Assembly (NCBI RefSeq): GCF_013204855.1
Contig: NZ_JABMKZ010000016.1
Coordinates: 62,001 to 126,000 of the forward strand
Direction of reading: 5' to 3'
DNA length: 64,000 bases
Source: Paenibacillus alba
GTDB lineage: Bacteria > Bacillota > Bacilli > Paenibacillales > NBRC-103111
Shown here: one piece after another, positions 1 to 8,148 of the stretch
Layout: each line of letters opens with the position of its first letter
Position numbering within the stretch: the first letter of the stretch is position 1
Position numbers and translations under genes: made by a program
Notes under the pieces: model-generated
Databases searched by the model: none
What the model saw: only the letters and a program-made list of their open reading frames with translations
What the model was told of the DNA's origin: nothing

Positions 1-792
1 TTTCTGCTGTTGAATATGATTCTTGGTTTCCAATTGTGGTCCACCAATCGTTCCAATCAGATAGAAGTATCACTAGACACTTCGGGTACGGTAGAGGAGC
101 TGAATCGGGCACTCCGCAATAAGAATATTCGGTTAATGGATGAGCTGCCGACGGATATTTTGAAGATGAAGGTCATCACGGTGAAATATGACGATAGTAT
201 CAAGCCAGGTGAAGAGAAGCCATTGAAAACGCCGATTAACATGAGCAATTTGCTAGGTAAAGGCGCGAGTAAAGAAGTGCAAGCCCAATCGGATATTCCT
301 AATTTCAGCCTATATCAACTAGATTCTACGCAGAGCAAAGATGGGAAAAGGGTCTATGTGTTCACGCAGTTGTATGACAAGCTCCCGCTCTTCGATGTGA
401 AAGTGGAGCTTAATGAGAAAAATGGAGAAATTACCAGTTACCGTCAAGCGTACGTTGAAGTAGAATCAGGTGTAGAGCAAACCGAGACTAAGCTGATTCC
501 CGCACAGTTAGCGGTGCGCAGCTTAGTGGACAATTATTTGAGCGAAGGCTCCATTATTACGGAGGTTCGACTAGGGTATCACGGACAGCCCTATAACTCA
601 CAAACGCAACCGATGTTTCCGCATTGGCGGATTACGATCGATAACGGAGATATTTATTATGTGCAAGCGTTCAATGGCGCTGTGGAGTCTCCGCAGAAAG
701 GGTCTGAATTGGCGCCCTTTGGTACGCAGCCTGAGGGTGAGAAGGCCCCGAGTACGGCCAAACCTGATGATAAGAGCAAAGATAAGAAATAA
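1..792 (+). CDS. yycI: YycI (WalI), WalRK two-component regulator, 5' end cut
   Basis: The frame is already open at base 1, so the gene starts upstream of the window. The first residues (FLLLN, then MILGFQLW) look like the end of the single N-terminal membrane helix of YycI, followed by an extracytoplasmic domain of about 240 residues and a Lys/Asp-rich tail. In Bacillus, YycI (with YycH) binds the WalK sensor kinase at the membrane and modulates its activity, so it controls cell-wall metabolism genes. The gene lies directly before yycJ and htrA, the usual wal operon order, which supports the call. Family assignment is by gene order and overall pattern. Confidence 0.88.
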   Translation, partial: FLLLNMILGFQLWSTNRSNQIEVSLDTSGTVEELNRALRNKNIRLMDELPTDILKMKVITVKYDDSIKPGEEKPLKTPINMSNLLGKGASKEVQAQSDIPNFSLYQLDSTQSKDGKRVYVFTQLYDKLPLFDVKVELNEKNGEITSYRQAYVEVESGVEQTETKLIPAQLAVRSLVDNYLSEGSIITEVRLGYHGQPYNSQTQPMFPHWRITIDNGDIYYVQAFNGAVESPQKGSELAPFGTQPEGEKAPSTAKPDDKSKDKK

Positions 793-852
793 CAGAGCAT
801 GAAGGCCAGGATAACAAGGAAGATGAATGGCAGGCATAGAGGAGTAGGGAAG

Positions 853-1653
853 ATGGGAATGAGATTTACAGTGCTGTCGAGCGGATCGACGGGCAATGCA
901 ACGGTGGTCGATAATGGGGAGACCAAGGTACTGATCGATGTGGGCTTTAGCGCCAAGAAGATGGAGCTGTTAATGAAGGAACGCGAGCTCGCGGCAAGCA
1001 GCATAGATGCGATCCTGGTTACGCACGAACACTCCGATCATATTAAAGGGTTAGGTGCTTTTGCCCGAAAATATGACTTGCCTATTTATGCGAATGAGAA
1101 GACGTGGGAAGAGTTAGACCGACAGATCGGTGTCATTGCGGAAGGCAATAAACGGGTTATGGAAACCGGAGGTGTGGCGGAATTCGGCACAATGCGGGTA
1201 GAGTCCTTCGGAATATCCCATGATGCAGCAGAGCCGGTGGGGTACTGCTTGTACGAAGGGGAGCAGAAGCTAAGCGTTGTGACGGATTTGGGCTACATGA
1301 GTGAAAAGGTGAAAGAGAAGATCACGGATTCAGACGCTATGGTGCTGGAAACGAATCATGATGTAGACATGCTGCGTGTAGGACATTATCCATGGAGTAT
1401 TAAGCGTCGTATTCTCGGAGACAAAGGTCATTTATCCAATGAAGCCGCTGGGGAAGCGCTCTGTGATGTGATGACCAACAAGACGAAGTCGGTCTATATG
1501 GCGCATTTAAGCCGTGACCATAATTTAATGGATTTGGCCAGGCTAACGGTGAATAACATAGTACAAGAGCGTGCCCCGGAGTCCAAACAATTGCGGCTGA
1601 TGGATACGTATTTTGACCGATCTACGAAATGGGATGTGCTGGATTCGGAGTAA
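853..1653 (+). CDS. yycJ: YycJ (WalJ) metallo-beta-lactamase-fold hydrolase
   Basis: A 266-residue metallo-beta-lactamase fold protein. It opens with FTVLSSGSTGNA, typical of YycJ, and has the metal-binding motif HEHSDH near residue 57 and later metal ligands (SHDAAEP; a C-terminal HLSRDH). Homologues are DNA 5'-3' exonuclease-like or mismatch-repair-associated hydrolases encoded with walRK. The ATG at 853 was preferred over the one at 799 because GGAG at 841-844 is correctly spaced and family members begin just before FTVL. It is co-directional with yycI with a short gap. Its 3' end overlaps a small convergent gene. Confidence 0.92.
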   Translation: MGMRFTVLSSGSTGNATVVDNGETKVLIDVGFSAKKMELLMKERELAASSIDAILVTHEHSDHIKGLGAFARKYDLPIYANEKTWEELDRQIGVIAEGNKRVMETGGVAEFGTMRVESFGISHDAAEPVGYCLYEGEQKLSVVTDLGYMSEKVKEKITDSDAMVLETNHDVDMLRVGHYPWSIKRRILGDKGHLSNEAAGEALCDVMTNKTKSVYMAHLSRDHNLMDLARLTVNNIVQERAPESKQLRLMDTYFDRSTKWDVLDSE

Positions 1654-1831
1654 GCGCAGCGTCGATTTCTTGAGACTTCAGCTGAAGCTCCTGCGCGGTG
1701 ATGATGCCTTTATCAATCAAGGTTTGAATGAGCGATGAAAGTACAAGGGACTGGTGATAGTGGCTTTCCTTGAGGTCAGCGAGTTTACCGATCATATTGA
1801 TTTCGTCAAAATGGGAAGGAATACGATTCAT
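1622..1831 (-). CDS. Small conserved hypothetical protein (69 aa)
   Basis: A 69-residue protein on the opposite strand between yycJ and the HtrA gene; its last 32 bases overlap the end of yycJ. It has a good ribosome binding site (AAAGGAG about 10 bases before the ATG at 1831). The sequence is helical with an ITAQEL segment and no membrane helix or signal peptide. The RBS and intergenic position argue that it is real, and small proteins of this style are common at this spot in Paenibacillus as far as I recall. Function unknown. Confidence 0.62.
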   Translation of the reverse strand: MNRIPSHFDEINMIGKLADLKESHYHQSLVLSSLIQTLIDKGIITAQELQLKSQEIDAALTPNPAHPIS

Positions 1832-2022
1832 AAGGGTCAGTCTCCTTTATATTTCTGATTTAAAGTTCTAGTAAACTCTAGTAATTCGTTAAGAGATTTG
1901 GTTTACTATTATTGTAGGCAAGAACTCAAGGAAACATTCCTAATTTTTTGAAAAAAACAATGTTGATATACAACCAATGCGAGTGTGGAACGGCTGAACC
2001 CGTTAGCGAGGAGGGACCCGAG

Positions 2023-3246
2023 ATGAGTTTGTTTGATGATGATTTTTATTCCACGAAAAGGTCCAGACAGCGGGAGACGCCATGGCGTCCTAAAGGGTCA
2101 GGAGCATTCACGGGCTTCACCGTTCGTAGGCGAAATGTCGCCTTGATCGCAGGGGTAGGCGGGGCACTGGCGATGCTGCTGCTAGTTGGCTTATTAGGCG
2201 GCTTAAGCAAAAGCGGAACACATGCCGAAACGGCAGCCGTACCAGCCGCTGCGACCAAAGCAGAAACGCGTCCAATGAACGTCAACGACTCTGTCGTAGC
2301 GGCAACGGAGAAAATTAAGCCTGCGGTCGTTAGTGTCATCTCTGCCAAGAGGGATGATAAAGGCCAAGAGACCGGGATTGGCATCGGTTCTGGCGTCATG
2401 TTCGCGAAGTCGGGCGATAAAGTCCGCATTGTCACAAACAGCCATGTGGTGGAGAACGGGAACCAATTCGAAATCGTCAACTTCCAAGGGGAGCATCGGA
2501 AAGCGACTTTGATAGGACGGGATAAGATTACCGACTTGGCTGTTCTTGAAGCAGACGGCAAAGATATTAAAGTTCTCGCTGAATTCGGCGACTCCGAAAC
2601 GCTGCGTGCAGGCGAAATGGCGATTGCCGTAGGCAACCCGCTGGGACTTGGTTTCTCCCCGACTGTGACACAGGGCATTATCTCATCACCGAAGCGGACA
2701 ATACCGGTTTCACTCTCGCGGGAAGGCACGGACTACGACTGGGAAATGGATGTCATCCAAACGGATGCAGCCATTAACCAAGGAAACAGCGGCGGACCAC
2801 TGGTCAACATCGAGGGCAAGGTGGTTGGCATCAATTCGATGAAGATCTCCGATATGGGTGTGGAAGGGCTAGGTTTTGCGATTCCGATTAATAGCGTAAA
2901 GCCGATCCTGGAGAGCTTGATTACGGATCATAAAGTAAAAAGACCACTCATGGGTGTGTCGACACAAGAATTGCAGGCTTTTAAAGGAACGGATGTATTA
3001 AAGCTGCCTGCTGATGTGAAAACTGGAGTTATCGTCTTCGAGGTATCCGGCCCTGCCAAGGAAGCGGGTCTCAAAGCGCAGGACGTTATCGTGCAGCTGG
3101 ATGATCGCAAGATCGACAGTACGATCGCGCTCCGGAAATATTTATATAACGAGAAGAAGATTGGCGATAAAGTGAATGTGATGTATTACCGCGGCGGGAA
3201 GAAGCTTAGTGCGGTGGTTACCTTGGTGGAAGCTGCGGATAAGTGA
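2023..3246 (+). CDS. htrC: HtrA/DegP-type membrane-anchored serine protease
   Basis: A 407-residue HtrA-family protease. A cytoplasmic N-terminus of about 40 residues is followed by a membrane helix (about 40-62), a trypsin-like domain with the triad His in NSHVVENG (~139), Asp in TDLAVLE (~170) and Ser in GNSGGP (~254), and one C-terminal PDZ domain (~310-400). It degrades or chaperones misfolded proteins outside the membrane. In B. subtilis the homologue next to yycJ is HtrC/YyxA. The ATG at 2023 was chosen because GAGGAGGGA sits 6 bases upstream; an upstream TTG at 1948 lacks a comparable site and would put an unrelated segment before the conserved MSLFDDDFY start. Confidence 0.93.
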   Translation: MSLFDDDFYSTKRSRQRETPWRPKGSGAFTGFTVRRRNVALIAGVGGALAMLLLVGLLGGLSKSGTHAETAAVPAAATKAETRPMNVNDSVVAATEKIKPAVVSVISAKRDDKGQETGIGIGSGVMFAKSGDKVRIVTNSHVVENGNQFEIVNFQGEHRKATLIGRDKITDLAVLEADGKDIKVLAEFGDSETLRAGEMAIAVGNPLGLGFSPTVTQGIISSPKRTIPVSLSREGTDYDWEMDVIQTDAAINQGNSGGPLVNIEGKVVGINSMKISDMGVEGLGFAIPINSVKPILESLITDHKVKRPLMGVSTQELQAFKGTDVLKLPADVKTGVIVFEVSGPAKEAGLKAQDVIVQLDDRKIDSTIALRKYLYNEKKIGDKVNVMYYRGGKKLSAVVTLVEAADK

Positions 3247-3309
3247 TTTGGGTGTAAGCCTGGCAAGAGAAGGACAAAAGGAAGATAGTAACAAGTACAG
3301 AGTAAGAGG

Positions 3310-3344
3310 TAAAGAGTAAAGAGTAAAGAGTAAAGAGTAAAGAG
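3310..3344. repeat. Five perfect copies of a 7-bp tandem repeat (TAAAGAG)
   Basis: Five uninterrupted TAAAGAG units with degenerate copies on both sides (3301-3357), between the HtrA gene and the CxxH/CxxC gene. It is purine-rich on this strand and ends about 40 bases before the next start codon, so copy number could change leader length. Confidence 0.95.
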
Positions 3345-3382
3345 TAAAAGATAAAGATTCATGGCGGATGAGAGGTACTTGC

Positions 3383-3550
3383 ATGTATGTTGTTTGTAAA
3401 GATCACGTAGAAATCGCAATAGATGAATTTGTTGATGAGTATGAGGAAGCCCCAGATATCGTGGATTTGGCGAAGACCCACTTCGCGAATTGGGAGCCAC
3501 CGACGCATTGCGAGCATTGCAAGGAGTTAGCGCGATTTCTAGTTGTTTGA
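3383..3550 (+). CDS. CxxH/CxxC small zinc-binding-type protein (YyzM-like)
   Basis: A 55-residue protein starting MYVVCKDHVE, with a CxxH motif (CKDH) at the N-terminus and a CxxC motif (CEHC) near the C-terminus, separated by an acidic segment. This matches the small CxxH/CxxC family found next to rlmH in Bacillus and Paenibacillus; the four ligands probably hold one zinc. The ATG at 3383 was chosen over 3368 because family members start with MYVVC and AGAGG lies 7 bases upstream. Function is unknown. A terminator follows immediately. Confidence 0.85.
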   Translation: MYVVCKDHVEIAIDEFVDEYEEAPDIVDLAKTHFANWEPPTHCEHCKELARFLVV

Positions 3551-3575
3551 GGAGGGCGGAAGCCTTCCTTTTTTG
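3550..3575 (+). terminator. Rho-independent terminator after CxxH/CxxC gene
   Basis: Stem AGGAGGGC / GCCTTCCT (one G-T pair) with a GGAA tetraloop, followed by a run of T. It overlaps the stop codon of the small zinc protein gene. Confidence 0.85.
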
Positions 3576-3844
3576 TTTTGGTTTGGGTGGTTGAGGTAGG
3601 CGGAGTTGGATTAAGCCGCTGGGTGCAGCGATTTCATTGGAGTTAGTCCAATGGAATCTTGTGAGGCGAATGATTGGGGACAGGTTCAATGGATAATATA
3701 CAGTGAAATTTGATGAAACGGTTTGAAAGTTGCAGATTTGGAGCAATTGATTGGATAAACTCCATTGTTCCGTGCAACGAAGAGAATTATGCTCGATTTG
3801 AATGTAAGATATCCAATGGAGTCATTGAGGGGAGAACATCGGTT

Positions 3845-4324
3845 ATGCATATACAGATCTTAACGGTTGGGAAATTGAAGGAGCGCTATCTTGTGGATGG
3901 GATAGCGGAGTATGTGAAGCGCCTTGGGCCGTATGCCAAGGTGCAGATGATAGAGGTGCCTGATGAGAAGGCACCGGAGAACATGAGCCCTGCGGAGGAG
4001 CAGCAGGTGCGGGCTAAGGAGGGCGAGCGGCTGTTGGCCAAGCTCGCCCCGGATGTGTACGTCGTGGCGCTGGCCATCGACGGCGAGATGTGGTCGAGCG
4101 AGCAGCTGGCAGGCTCGCTCGACAAGTTGGCCACCTACGGGCGGAGCCAGGTGGCCTTCGTGATCGGCGGCTCGCTGGGGCTATCTGGCGAGCTGCTGCG
4201 CCGTGCGGATATGCGGCTGTCTTTTGGCCGCATGACGCTGCCTCACCAGCTGATGAGGCTGGTGCTGGTGGAGCAGATTTATCGCGCGATGCGGATAAAT
4301 CGGGGGGAGCCATATCACAAGTAG
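3845..4324 (+). CDS. rlmH: RlmH, 23S rRNA pseudouridine-1915 N3-methyltransferase
   Basis: A 159-residue SPOUT methyltransferase that uses S-adenosylmethionine to methylate pseudouridine 1915 in helix 69 of 23S rRNA. Visible landmarks: [15 protein letters not shown] at the start, the cofactor-knot segment [23 protein letters not shown], and the invariant end RGEPYHK. The start at 3845 is preceded by GGGGAG at 3829-3834 and matches the family length; the longer frame from 3710 adds no homologous sequence. The last 74 bases form the prophage attachment core. The coding sequence stays complete because the phage supplies an identical 3' end. SCC elements of staphylococci use the same gene end. 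Confidence 0.97.
   Translation: MHIQILTVGKLKERYLVDGIAEYVKRLGPYAKVQMIEVPDEKAPENMSPAEEQQVRAKEGERLLAKLAPDVYVVALAIDGEMWSSEQLAGSLDKLATYGRSQVAFVIGGSLGLSGELLRRADMRLSFGRMTLPHQLMRLVLVEQIYRAMRINRGEPYHK
4251..4324 (+). other. attL: 74-bp attachment core within rlmH
   Basis: Identical over 74 bases to 38284-38357; flanking bases differ (C before and T after here; A before and G after on the right). It lies next to the integrase gene and keeps rlmH intact. Confidence 0.96.
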
Positions 4325-4388
4325 TAATGGTTTTTTAGGAAAATTAGAACAATTTCACAGCAAATGAAAGTATATAATGAATGCATCT

Positions 4389-4407
4389 GCTAACGTATTT
4401 GCTAACG
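4389..4407. promoter_or_regulatory. Putative integrase arm-binding repeats, left
   Basis: Two direct GCTAACG copies 12 bases apart (4389 and 4401), between the att core and the integrase stop codon. The same heptamer occurs twice with the same 12-base spacing near attR (38170 and 38182). Paired repeats at both ends fit arm-type sites for a tyrosine integrase with an N-terminal arm-binding domain. No experimental evidence. Confidence 0.6.
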
Positions 4408-4411
4408 AAAA

Positions 4412-5563
4412 TTACTTATCCACAGCTTTATCTACAGTTCTCTTAGCATTATTCATAGCGAGTTCTATTGCCGAGGCGGCTTCATCTTGCATGCTCGGGA
4501 GTAAATGGGAGTATCGATCCAAGAACATTTTTACACTGCTATGTCCTAGTCGTTCAGCTGCCACCTTAGGATTAATATTGTTTTCAAGAAGCATAGTAGC
4601 ATGTGAATGTCGCAGATCATGAAACCTTATTTTTGGAAGCCCGGATTTCTTTATCAAATATTCAAACCTGTCATTTATTCTCCTTGGCTGGACTGCATTT
4701 CCATTTGTATAGCAGCAAATGAGATCATTATCGCAATATAAATCAGGGTTATGTAGTATATCATCTTCTATTTGGGATCGTCTGTATTCTAAATCCTTTA
4801 TCAATAAATCGGATATTGCGATGGTTCGTTTTGAGCTTTCAGTTTTAGGTTCTTGAACTATTATCCCTTCACTAGGCGTCCAGACAACATTTTGTCGGAC
4901 GCGGAGTGTTTTTGTTTTATAATTAATATCCTTCCATCGAAGTCCAAGAATCTCTCCACGTCGCATACCAGTATGAATAGCTAGCGAAAAAGCAATGTAA
5001 TGTGCATGTCCTTCTGCTTCTATTAAAAATTTCATGCATTGTTCTACAGTCCAGACTTTCATTTCTTTTTTCTTTATTCTCGGAGGTATTACTTTTTTAA
5101 TCGGGTTGTCCAGTAACATTTCCCATTTTTCAGCCATCATAAAAGCATTGCGAAGAACAACATGAATATGGCGAGAATAATCACTCGAATAGTTTTCTTG
5201 TAATTGGTTGTAAAAGCGTGTTATTGTTAGTGGCTTAATTTGCTGTAATTTGTGCAGTCCTATAACTGGGATAATACGCTTGCGTACTATTGATTCTTCA
5301 ACATCGTATACATTTGGCTTATAGTGAGGTTTAGCATATTCCTTTAACCAAAGCTCCAAGAAGCCCCCAAGAGTAATATTATTACCTTCAACATAGTTAC
5401 CTTGATTTATTTTTGTTATCGCTTCAGCACAAGCAGCCTCAGCGTCTTTTTCTTTTTTAAATCCCCCCTTTGATTTTTGTCTCCTTACTCCAGTTATAGG
5501 ATCTGGGGGTAGGTCAATTACGTATGTCCAAGATTTACCCCTTTGATAAGTATGGCCTTTCAT
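4412..5563 (-). CDS. int: Prophage tyrosine integrase
   Basis: A 383-residue site-specific tyrosine recombinase. An N-terminal AP2-like arm-binding region (about 1-55) and a SAM-like core-binding domain (about 65-165) precede the catalytic domain with Arg in GMRRGE (~201), HDLRH (His315, Arg318), LGHSS (His341) and the nucleophile in DRYSH (Tyr351). It integrates and, with an excision factor, excises the phage at the rlmH core 90 bases away. GGAGG lies 6 bases before the ATG. It is the first gene from attL and transcribed toward it, as usual for this phage layout. Confidence 0.96.
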   Translation of the reverse strand: MKGHTYQRGKSWTYVIDLPPDPITGVRRQKSKGGFKKEKDAEAACAEAITKINQGNYVEGNNITLGGFLELWLKEYAKPHYKPNVYDVEESIVRKRIIPVIGLHKLQQIKPLTITRFYNQLQENYSSDYSRHIHVVLRNAFMMAEKWEMLLDNPIKKVIPPRIKKKEMKVWTVEQCMKFLIEAEGHAHYIAFSLAIHTGMRRGEILGLRWKDINYKTKTLRVRQNVVWTPSEGIIVQEPKTESSKRTIAISDLLIKDLEYRRSQIEDDILHNPDLYCDNDLICCYTNGNAVQPRRINDRFEYLIKKSGLPKIRFHDLRHSHATMLLENNINPKVAAERLGHSSVKMFLDRYSHLLPSMQDEAASAIELAMNNAKRTVDKAVDK

Positions 5564-5625
5564 AAGAATCCCTCCAGATTATAAAAATAAAAAACAATTT
5601 CATGGACTTTCGTATCAGGCGCCTA

Positions 5626-6132
5626 TTAAGCTTCCACCATGTTTTTGTCCCATACCCCTTGCATAATACGGCGCTGGATTTGCAACAGTCTAGTATAAGC
5701 CATTTCTTCAGTAACATGAAAAGTGGAAGTTAACAAATGTATTGCAGCCAAATGGTTATCTGGAAGCTTCATCCGACGGATCATGAAGTACGGTATGCTT
5801 GCGTAAATCGCAAAATTGAAAGCATCTATTTCTTGCCATTCTCGCATTAAAGGAGGCATATCTAGTTGATTTCCGGCATGGCGTAATGCATGGCAAAGTT
5901 CATGTAGGAAATCTTGCCATTGCTCGCGAGAATCTAAGTTTTCATTGATATGTATGGTAATTCTGCATTCCCTCTGAATAATGTAACTAATTGGGGCAGG
6001 ATGGACACGTATTCCCATTGCAGCAGCCACACAATGAATGGTTAATTGCGCGGGCTGCCAAATGCTATGTTGTTTATATAATTGATCTACGAAATCCTCA
6101 AGATGAGTAGTTTGATACAACGTATAATCCAT
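5626..6132 (-). CDS. ImmA/IrrE-family metallopeptidase
   Basis: A 168-residue protein with the zinc-protease motif HELCH (HExxH) in the middle, as in ImmA/IrrE proteins. In ICEBs1 and related phages ImmA cleaves the CI-type repressor after DNA damage and so triggers induction. It lies between the integrase and the CI-like repressor on the same strand, which supports an anti-repressor role. A hairpin separates it from the repressor gene, so the two may be transcribed unequally. Confidence 0.88.
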   Translation of the reverse strand: MDYTLYQTTHLEDFVDQLYKQHSIWQPAQLTIHCVAAAMGIRVHPAPISYIIQRECRITIHINENLDSREQWQDFLHELCHALRHAGNQLDMPPLMREWQEIDAFNFAIYASIPYFMIRRMKLPDNHLAAIHLLTSTFHVTEEMAYTRLLQIQRRIMQGVWDKNMVEA

Positions 6133-6190
6133 GCAACACCTCAGATGTTAATTTTAGAATGTATGTTCGTATAATTGGCTAAAAATAATA

Positions 6191-6237
6191 GCCCTTTACA
6201 TGTAACCATTTCGGTACATGTGTTCTTGATAAAGGGC
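6191..6237 (-). terminator. Nested hairpin between repressor and ImmA genes
   Basis: Outer stem GCCCTTT / AAAGGGC enclosing an inner stem ACATGTAACC / GGTACATGT. Read on the minus strand it is followed by TATTATTTTT, so it can end the repressor transcript. The inner part also resembles the phage operator half-site GTAAC...GTTAC, so repressor binding here is possible. Confidence 0.65.
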
Positions 6238-6273
6238 CATTTGGTTTAGATCATCATTTTTCGTATTGAAATA

Positions 6274-6663
6274 CTAATTTTTATTCTTTCTATCCATATC
6301 TTCAATCAGAAGTTGCGCACGAATAAAGGCTTTCACTTCATCCTGTCGTTCTGGTGACAGTTTATCCCAATCTTTGAAAAATATATTAAGCTTTGGATCT
6401 TTGAGGGGATCATCGTCTGGATTAACAAGTGTTTCTGGAGACGTTTCTATTGGTACCTCATTTTCTGTTCGACCTAGCAAATAATCAGTGCTGGTATGAA
6501 AGTAACTGGCTAATTTATCTAACGTATCATAATCAGGTTTTCTATTTCCGCTTTCATATGCAGTATAAGCTGGCCGAGTTATACCTAAATGATCTGCCAT
6601 TTCTTGTTGTGTCTTTTTATATTTGTTCCTCATCAATAATAGTCTTTTTGGGAACATGAACAT
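6274..6663 (-). CDS. CI-like XRE-family repressor
   Basis: A 129-residue protein with an N-terminal helix-turn-helix of the XRE/Cro-CI type (about 12-65; motifs TQQEMADHLGITRPAY and GNRKPDYDTLDKLA) and a C-terminal region with LSPERQDEVKAF, seen in many phage and ICE repressors that are ImmA substrates. It lies divergent from a Cro-type gene with three operator-like palindromes between them. The start is uncertain: two ATGs (6663, 6657) are close and neither has a strong RBS, only GGTGG on the minus strand. Confidence 0.88.
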   Translation of the reverse strand: MFMFPKRLLLMRNKYKKTQQEMADHLGITRPAYTAYESGNRKPDYDTLDKLASYFHTSTDYLLGRTENEVPIETSPETLVNPDDDPLKDPKLNIFFKDWDKLSPERQDEVKAFIRAQLLIEDMDRKNKN

Positions 6664-6670
6664 GGAGGAT

Positions 6671-6739
6671 TAACGCCACCAATCTTCAATTTGATTTACT
6701 GAAATTGTAACATCTTGTTACCTTAAAATAAATGTAACA
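6671..6739. repeat. Leader/operator segment, copy 1 (second copy at 41143)
   Basis: This 69-bp stretch just upstream of the repressor start recurs at 41143-41217, outside the prophage, with one substitution and a 6-base insertion. Both copies contain the palindrome GTAACATCTTGTTAC. Confidence 0.93.
6707..6721. promoter_or_regulatory. Operator O1 of the phage switch
   Basis: Perfect inverted repeat GTAACATCTTGTTAC, in the leader of the repressor gene. Related 15-mers lie at 6763 and 6798. Confidence 0.7.
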
Positions 6740-6755
6740 ATATGAAACTATTTTG

Positions 6756-6784
6756 TTGACATGTAACAAATCGATACGTATAAT
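6756..6784 (+). promoter_or_regulatory. Early rightward promoter with operator O2 in its spacer
   Basis: Consensus sigma-A promoter: TTGACA (6756-6761), 17-base spacer, TATAAT (6779-6784). The operator-like 15-mer GTAACAAATCGATAC (6763-6777) fills the spacer, so bound repressor would block RNA polymerase. Confidence 0.85.
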
Positions 6785-6797
6785 GAAAATATCGAAC

Positions 6798-6812
6798 GTA
6801 ACGAATCGATAC
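6798..6812. promoter_or_regulatory. Operator O3 of the phage switch
   Basis: GTAACGAATCGATAC, a near-palindrome (GTAWCGAWTCGWTAC) differing by one base from O2. It lies between the early promoter and the Cro-type start codon. Confidence 0.7.
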
Positions 6813-6834
6813 ATCAAGGTGGTGAGTAATTATT

Positions 6835-7062
6835 ATGACAGAAAAACTTGAATGGCTTATTAAAATTAGGATCGAGAAGGGCTTTACTCAAGAACAAGTA
6901 GCCGATTCTACTGAAATTAAAAGACCATATTACACAATGATTGAAACAGGTTATCGTAATCCGAGTGTTAAAGTTGCTAAAAAAATAGCAAATGTCCTAG
7001 GTTTTAACTGGACTATTTTTTTTGCTACAAAAGGTAACGAAATGTTACTATCAACTAAATAA
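6835..7062 (+). CDS. Cro-like XRE regulator
   Basis: A 75-residue protein that is almost only an XRE helix-turn-helix (TQEQVADSTEIKRPYY, then PSVKVAKKIANVLG). It is the first gene of the rightward early transcript, behind a consensus promoter and an AAGGTGGTGA RBS, in the position of Cro. It would oppose the divergent CI-like repressor at the shared operators. Confidence 0.88.
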   Translation: MTEKLEWLIKIRIEKGFTQEQVADSTEIKRPYYTMIETGYRNPSVKVAKKIANVLGFNWTIFFATKGNEMLLSTK

Positions 7063-7118
7063 ATTATTGGATAGGAAGCGCAAGAGCTAGTAGAAACTAT
7101 GATTGGAGGTAGATGATT

Positions 7119-7460
7119 TTGAACAAAATTCAATTACTAAAAGGAAGCAACGTCCCAGCAAGACCCTTGACTGTTTCCGAAGCTTTGTTAGTAGCCTATG
7201 AGCAATCAAAAAAGGTTGAAGAGCTAGAACGGCAAATCTCTGAGCTTTTGTCGAACGGTGACTACCCGGAGGTACTACGCCCTGCAGAAATATCGCAACT
7301 CATGCGAGTGAGTCTATCAAAAGTATCAGAATGGACAAGAGATCCATCATTCCCTGTCCTCAATAAGCGAAGGAAAAAGGGTGAAATTATTTGTGTTCGG
7401 AAATCAGAATTGTTTACTTGGCTAAAGAGGGACTACATAGATGATTCCCATGCTATATAA
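7119..7460 (+). CDS. Excisionase-like helix-turn-helix protein
   Basis: About 113 residues. A short coiled segment (EQSKKVEELERQISELL) precedes a winged-helix region of the excisionase/MerR-like kind (LRPAEISQLMRVSLSKVSEW, then KGEIICVRKSELFTWLK). Such proteins often act as excisionase or accessory DNA-binding factors in phage early regions. GGAGGT at 7104-7109 fits the TTG at 7119 better than the ATG at 7113, which would be only 3 bases away. Confidence 0.65.
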   Translation: MNKIQLLKGSNVPARPLTVSEALLVAYEQSKKVEELERQISELLSNGDYPEVLRPAEISQLMRVSLSKVSEWTRDPSFPVLNKRRKKGEIICVRKSELFTWLKRDYIDDSHAI

Positions 7461-7604
7461 AGACCGCCGCACAATATTTGCGGCGGGTAGAGGGTGGTGA
7501 TCCTGGTAGCCAACAGAACCAACATGTATTTTCATCATAATAAAATCGTTAAGAGTTGTCTGTTCCAATATGGAACATTTTGCGAGGGAGGTGAGGGGAG
7601 AAAG

Positions 7605-7853
7605 ATGAAATTCGGTGCTATTATGCAAGCGTGCCGAGAGCGCGCTGGTCTAACTCAAGAACAAATTGCAGATAAATTGCACAAATCGCGCAGTTGTATC
7701 AGCAAGCTTGAAAATGACATGAAAACGCCAGATTTGCCAACGATGATGCGTTGGGCGGATATTACAGGCGCTAGAGAAGTTGTTGTGTCATTTATGTATG
7801 GCATGGACGGAATATCCATCATGCAAAATCTAATGCAAGTTGCGGGCAGCTAA
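7605..7853 (+). CDS. XRE-family transcriptional regulator
   Basis: An 82-residue helix-turn-helix protein: LTQEQIADKLHKSRSCISKLE is the DNA-binding unit. The start at 7605 is preceded by GAGGGGAG; the longer frame to 7494 has no RBS. It is the third small DNA-binding protein of the early region. Target unknown. Confidence 0.78.
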   Translation: MKFGAIMQACRERAGLTQEQIADKLHKSRSCISKLENDMKTPDLPTMMRWADITGAREVVVSFMYGMDGISIMQNLMQVAGS

Positions 7854-7875
7854 TACATAGAAGGAGTTGGCTTAC

Positions 7876-8148
7876 ATGTTCATTACGATGCTCAAAGAAT
7901 ATGGATTAAACTCTGGATCAGTTTACGCAAGCGGGGTTATGAAAGCAGCGGAAGTGATGCAGATGGTAGCGGACTGCCGAGCACAAGAGTCAATCAGTGA
8001 AATGACTCAGCGGATTCTCATTGAAAACGGAGTATCAGTAAACGAAGAAATAGCCACCGCTGGACACGATGACTATTTCAAAGCTTTAAAAACAAATTGT
8101 GACTTAAGTATACCTCTCATGACATCGGAAGGCAATGGTGGTTGGTGA
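7876..8148 (+). CDS. Phage early hypothetical protein (90 aa)
   Basis: Not recognised. It has AAGGAG at 7861-7866, 9 bases before the ATG, and the next gene starts immediately after the stop codon, so both are probably translated together. A helical segment (AAEVMQMVADCRAQESISEM) is the only visible structure. Confidence 0.6.
   Translation: MFITMLKEYGLNSGSVYASGVMKAAEVMQMVADCRAQESISEMTQRILIENGVSVNEEIATAGHDDYFKALKTNCDLSIPLMTSEGNGGW

Noticed and set aside
1948..2022. Upstream TTG start for the HtrA-type protease
   Set aside because: No RBS and the added residues do not resemble the family; ATG at 2023 has a strong RBS.
3186..3746. 186-codon frame on the minus strand
   Set aside because: Contains translated heptamer repeats (LYSLLFTLYSLL type) and is antisense to the HtrA end and the CxxH/CxxC gene.
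3710..3844. N-terminal extension of RlmH
   Set aside because: RlmH is about 159 residues and starts at 3845 with a proper RBS; the extension is intergenic.
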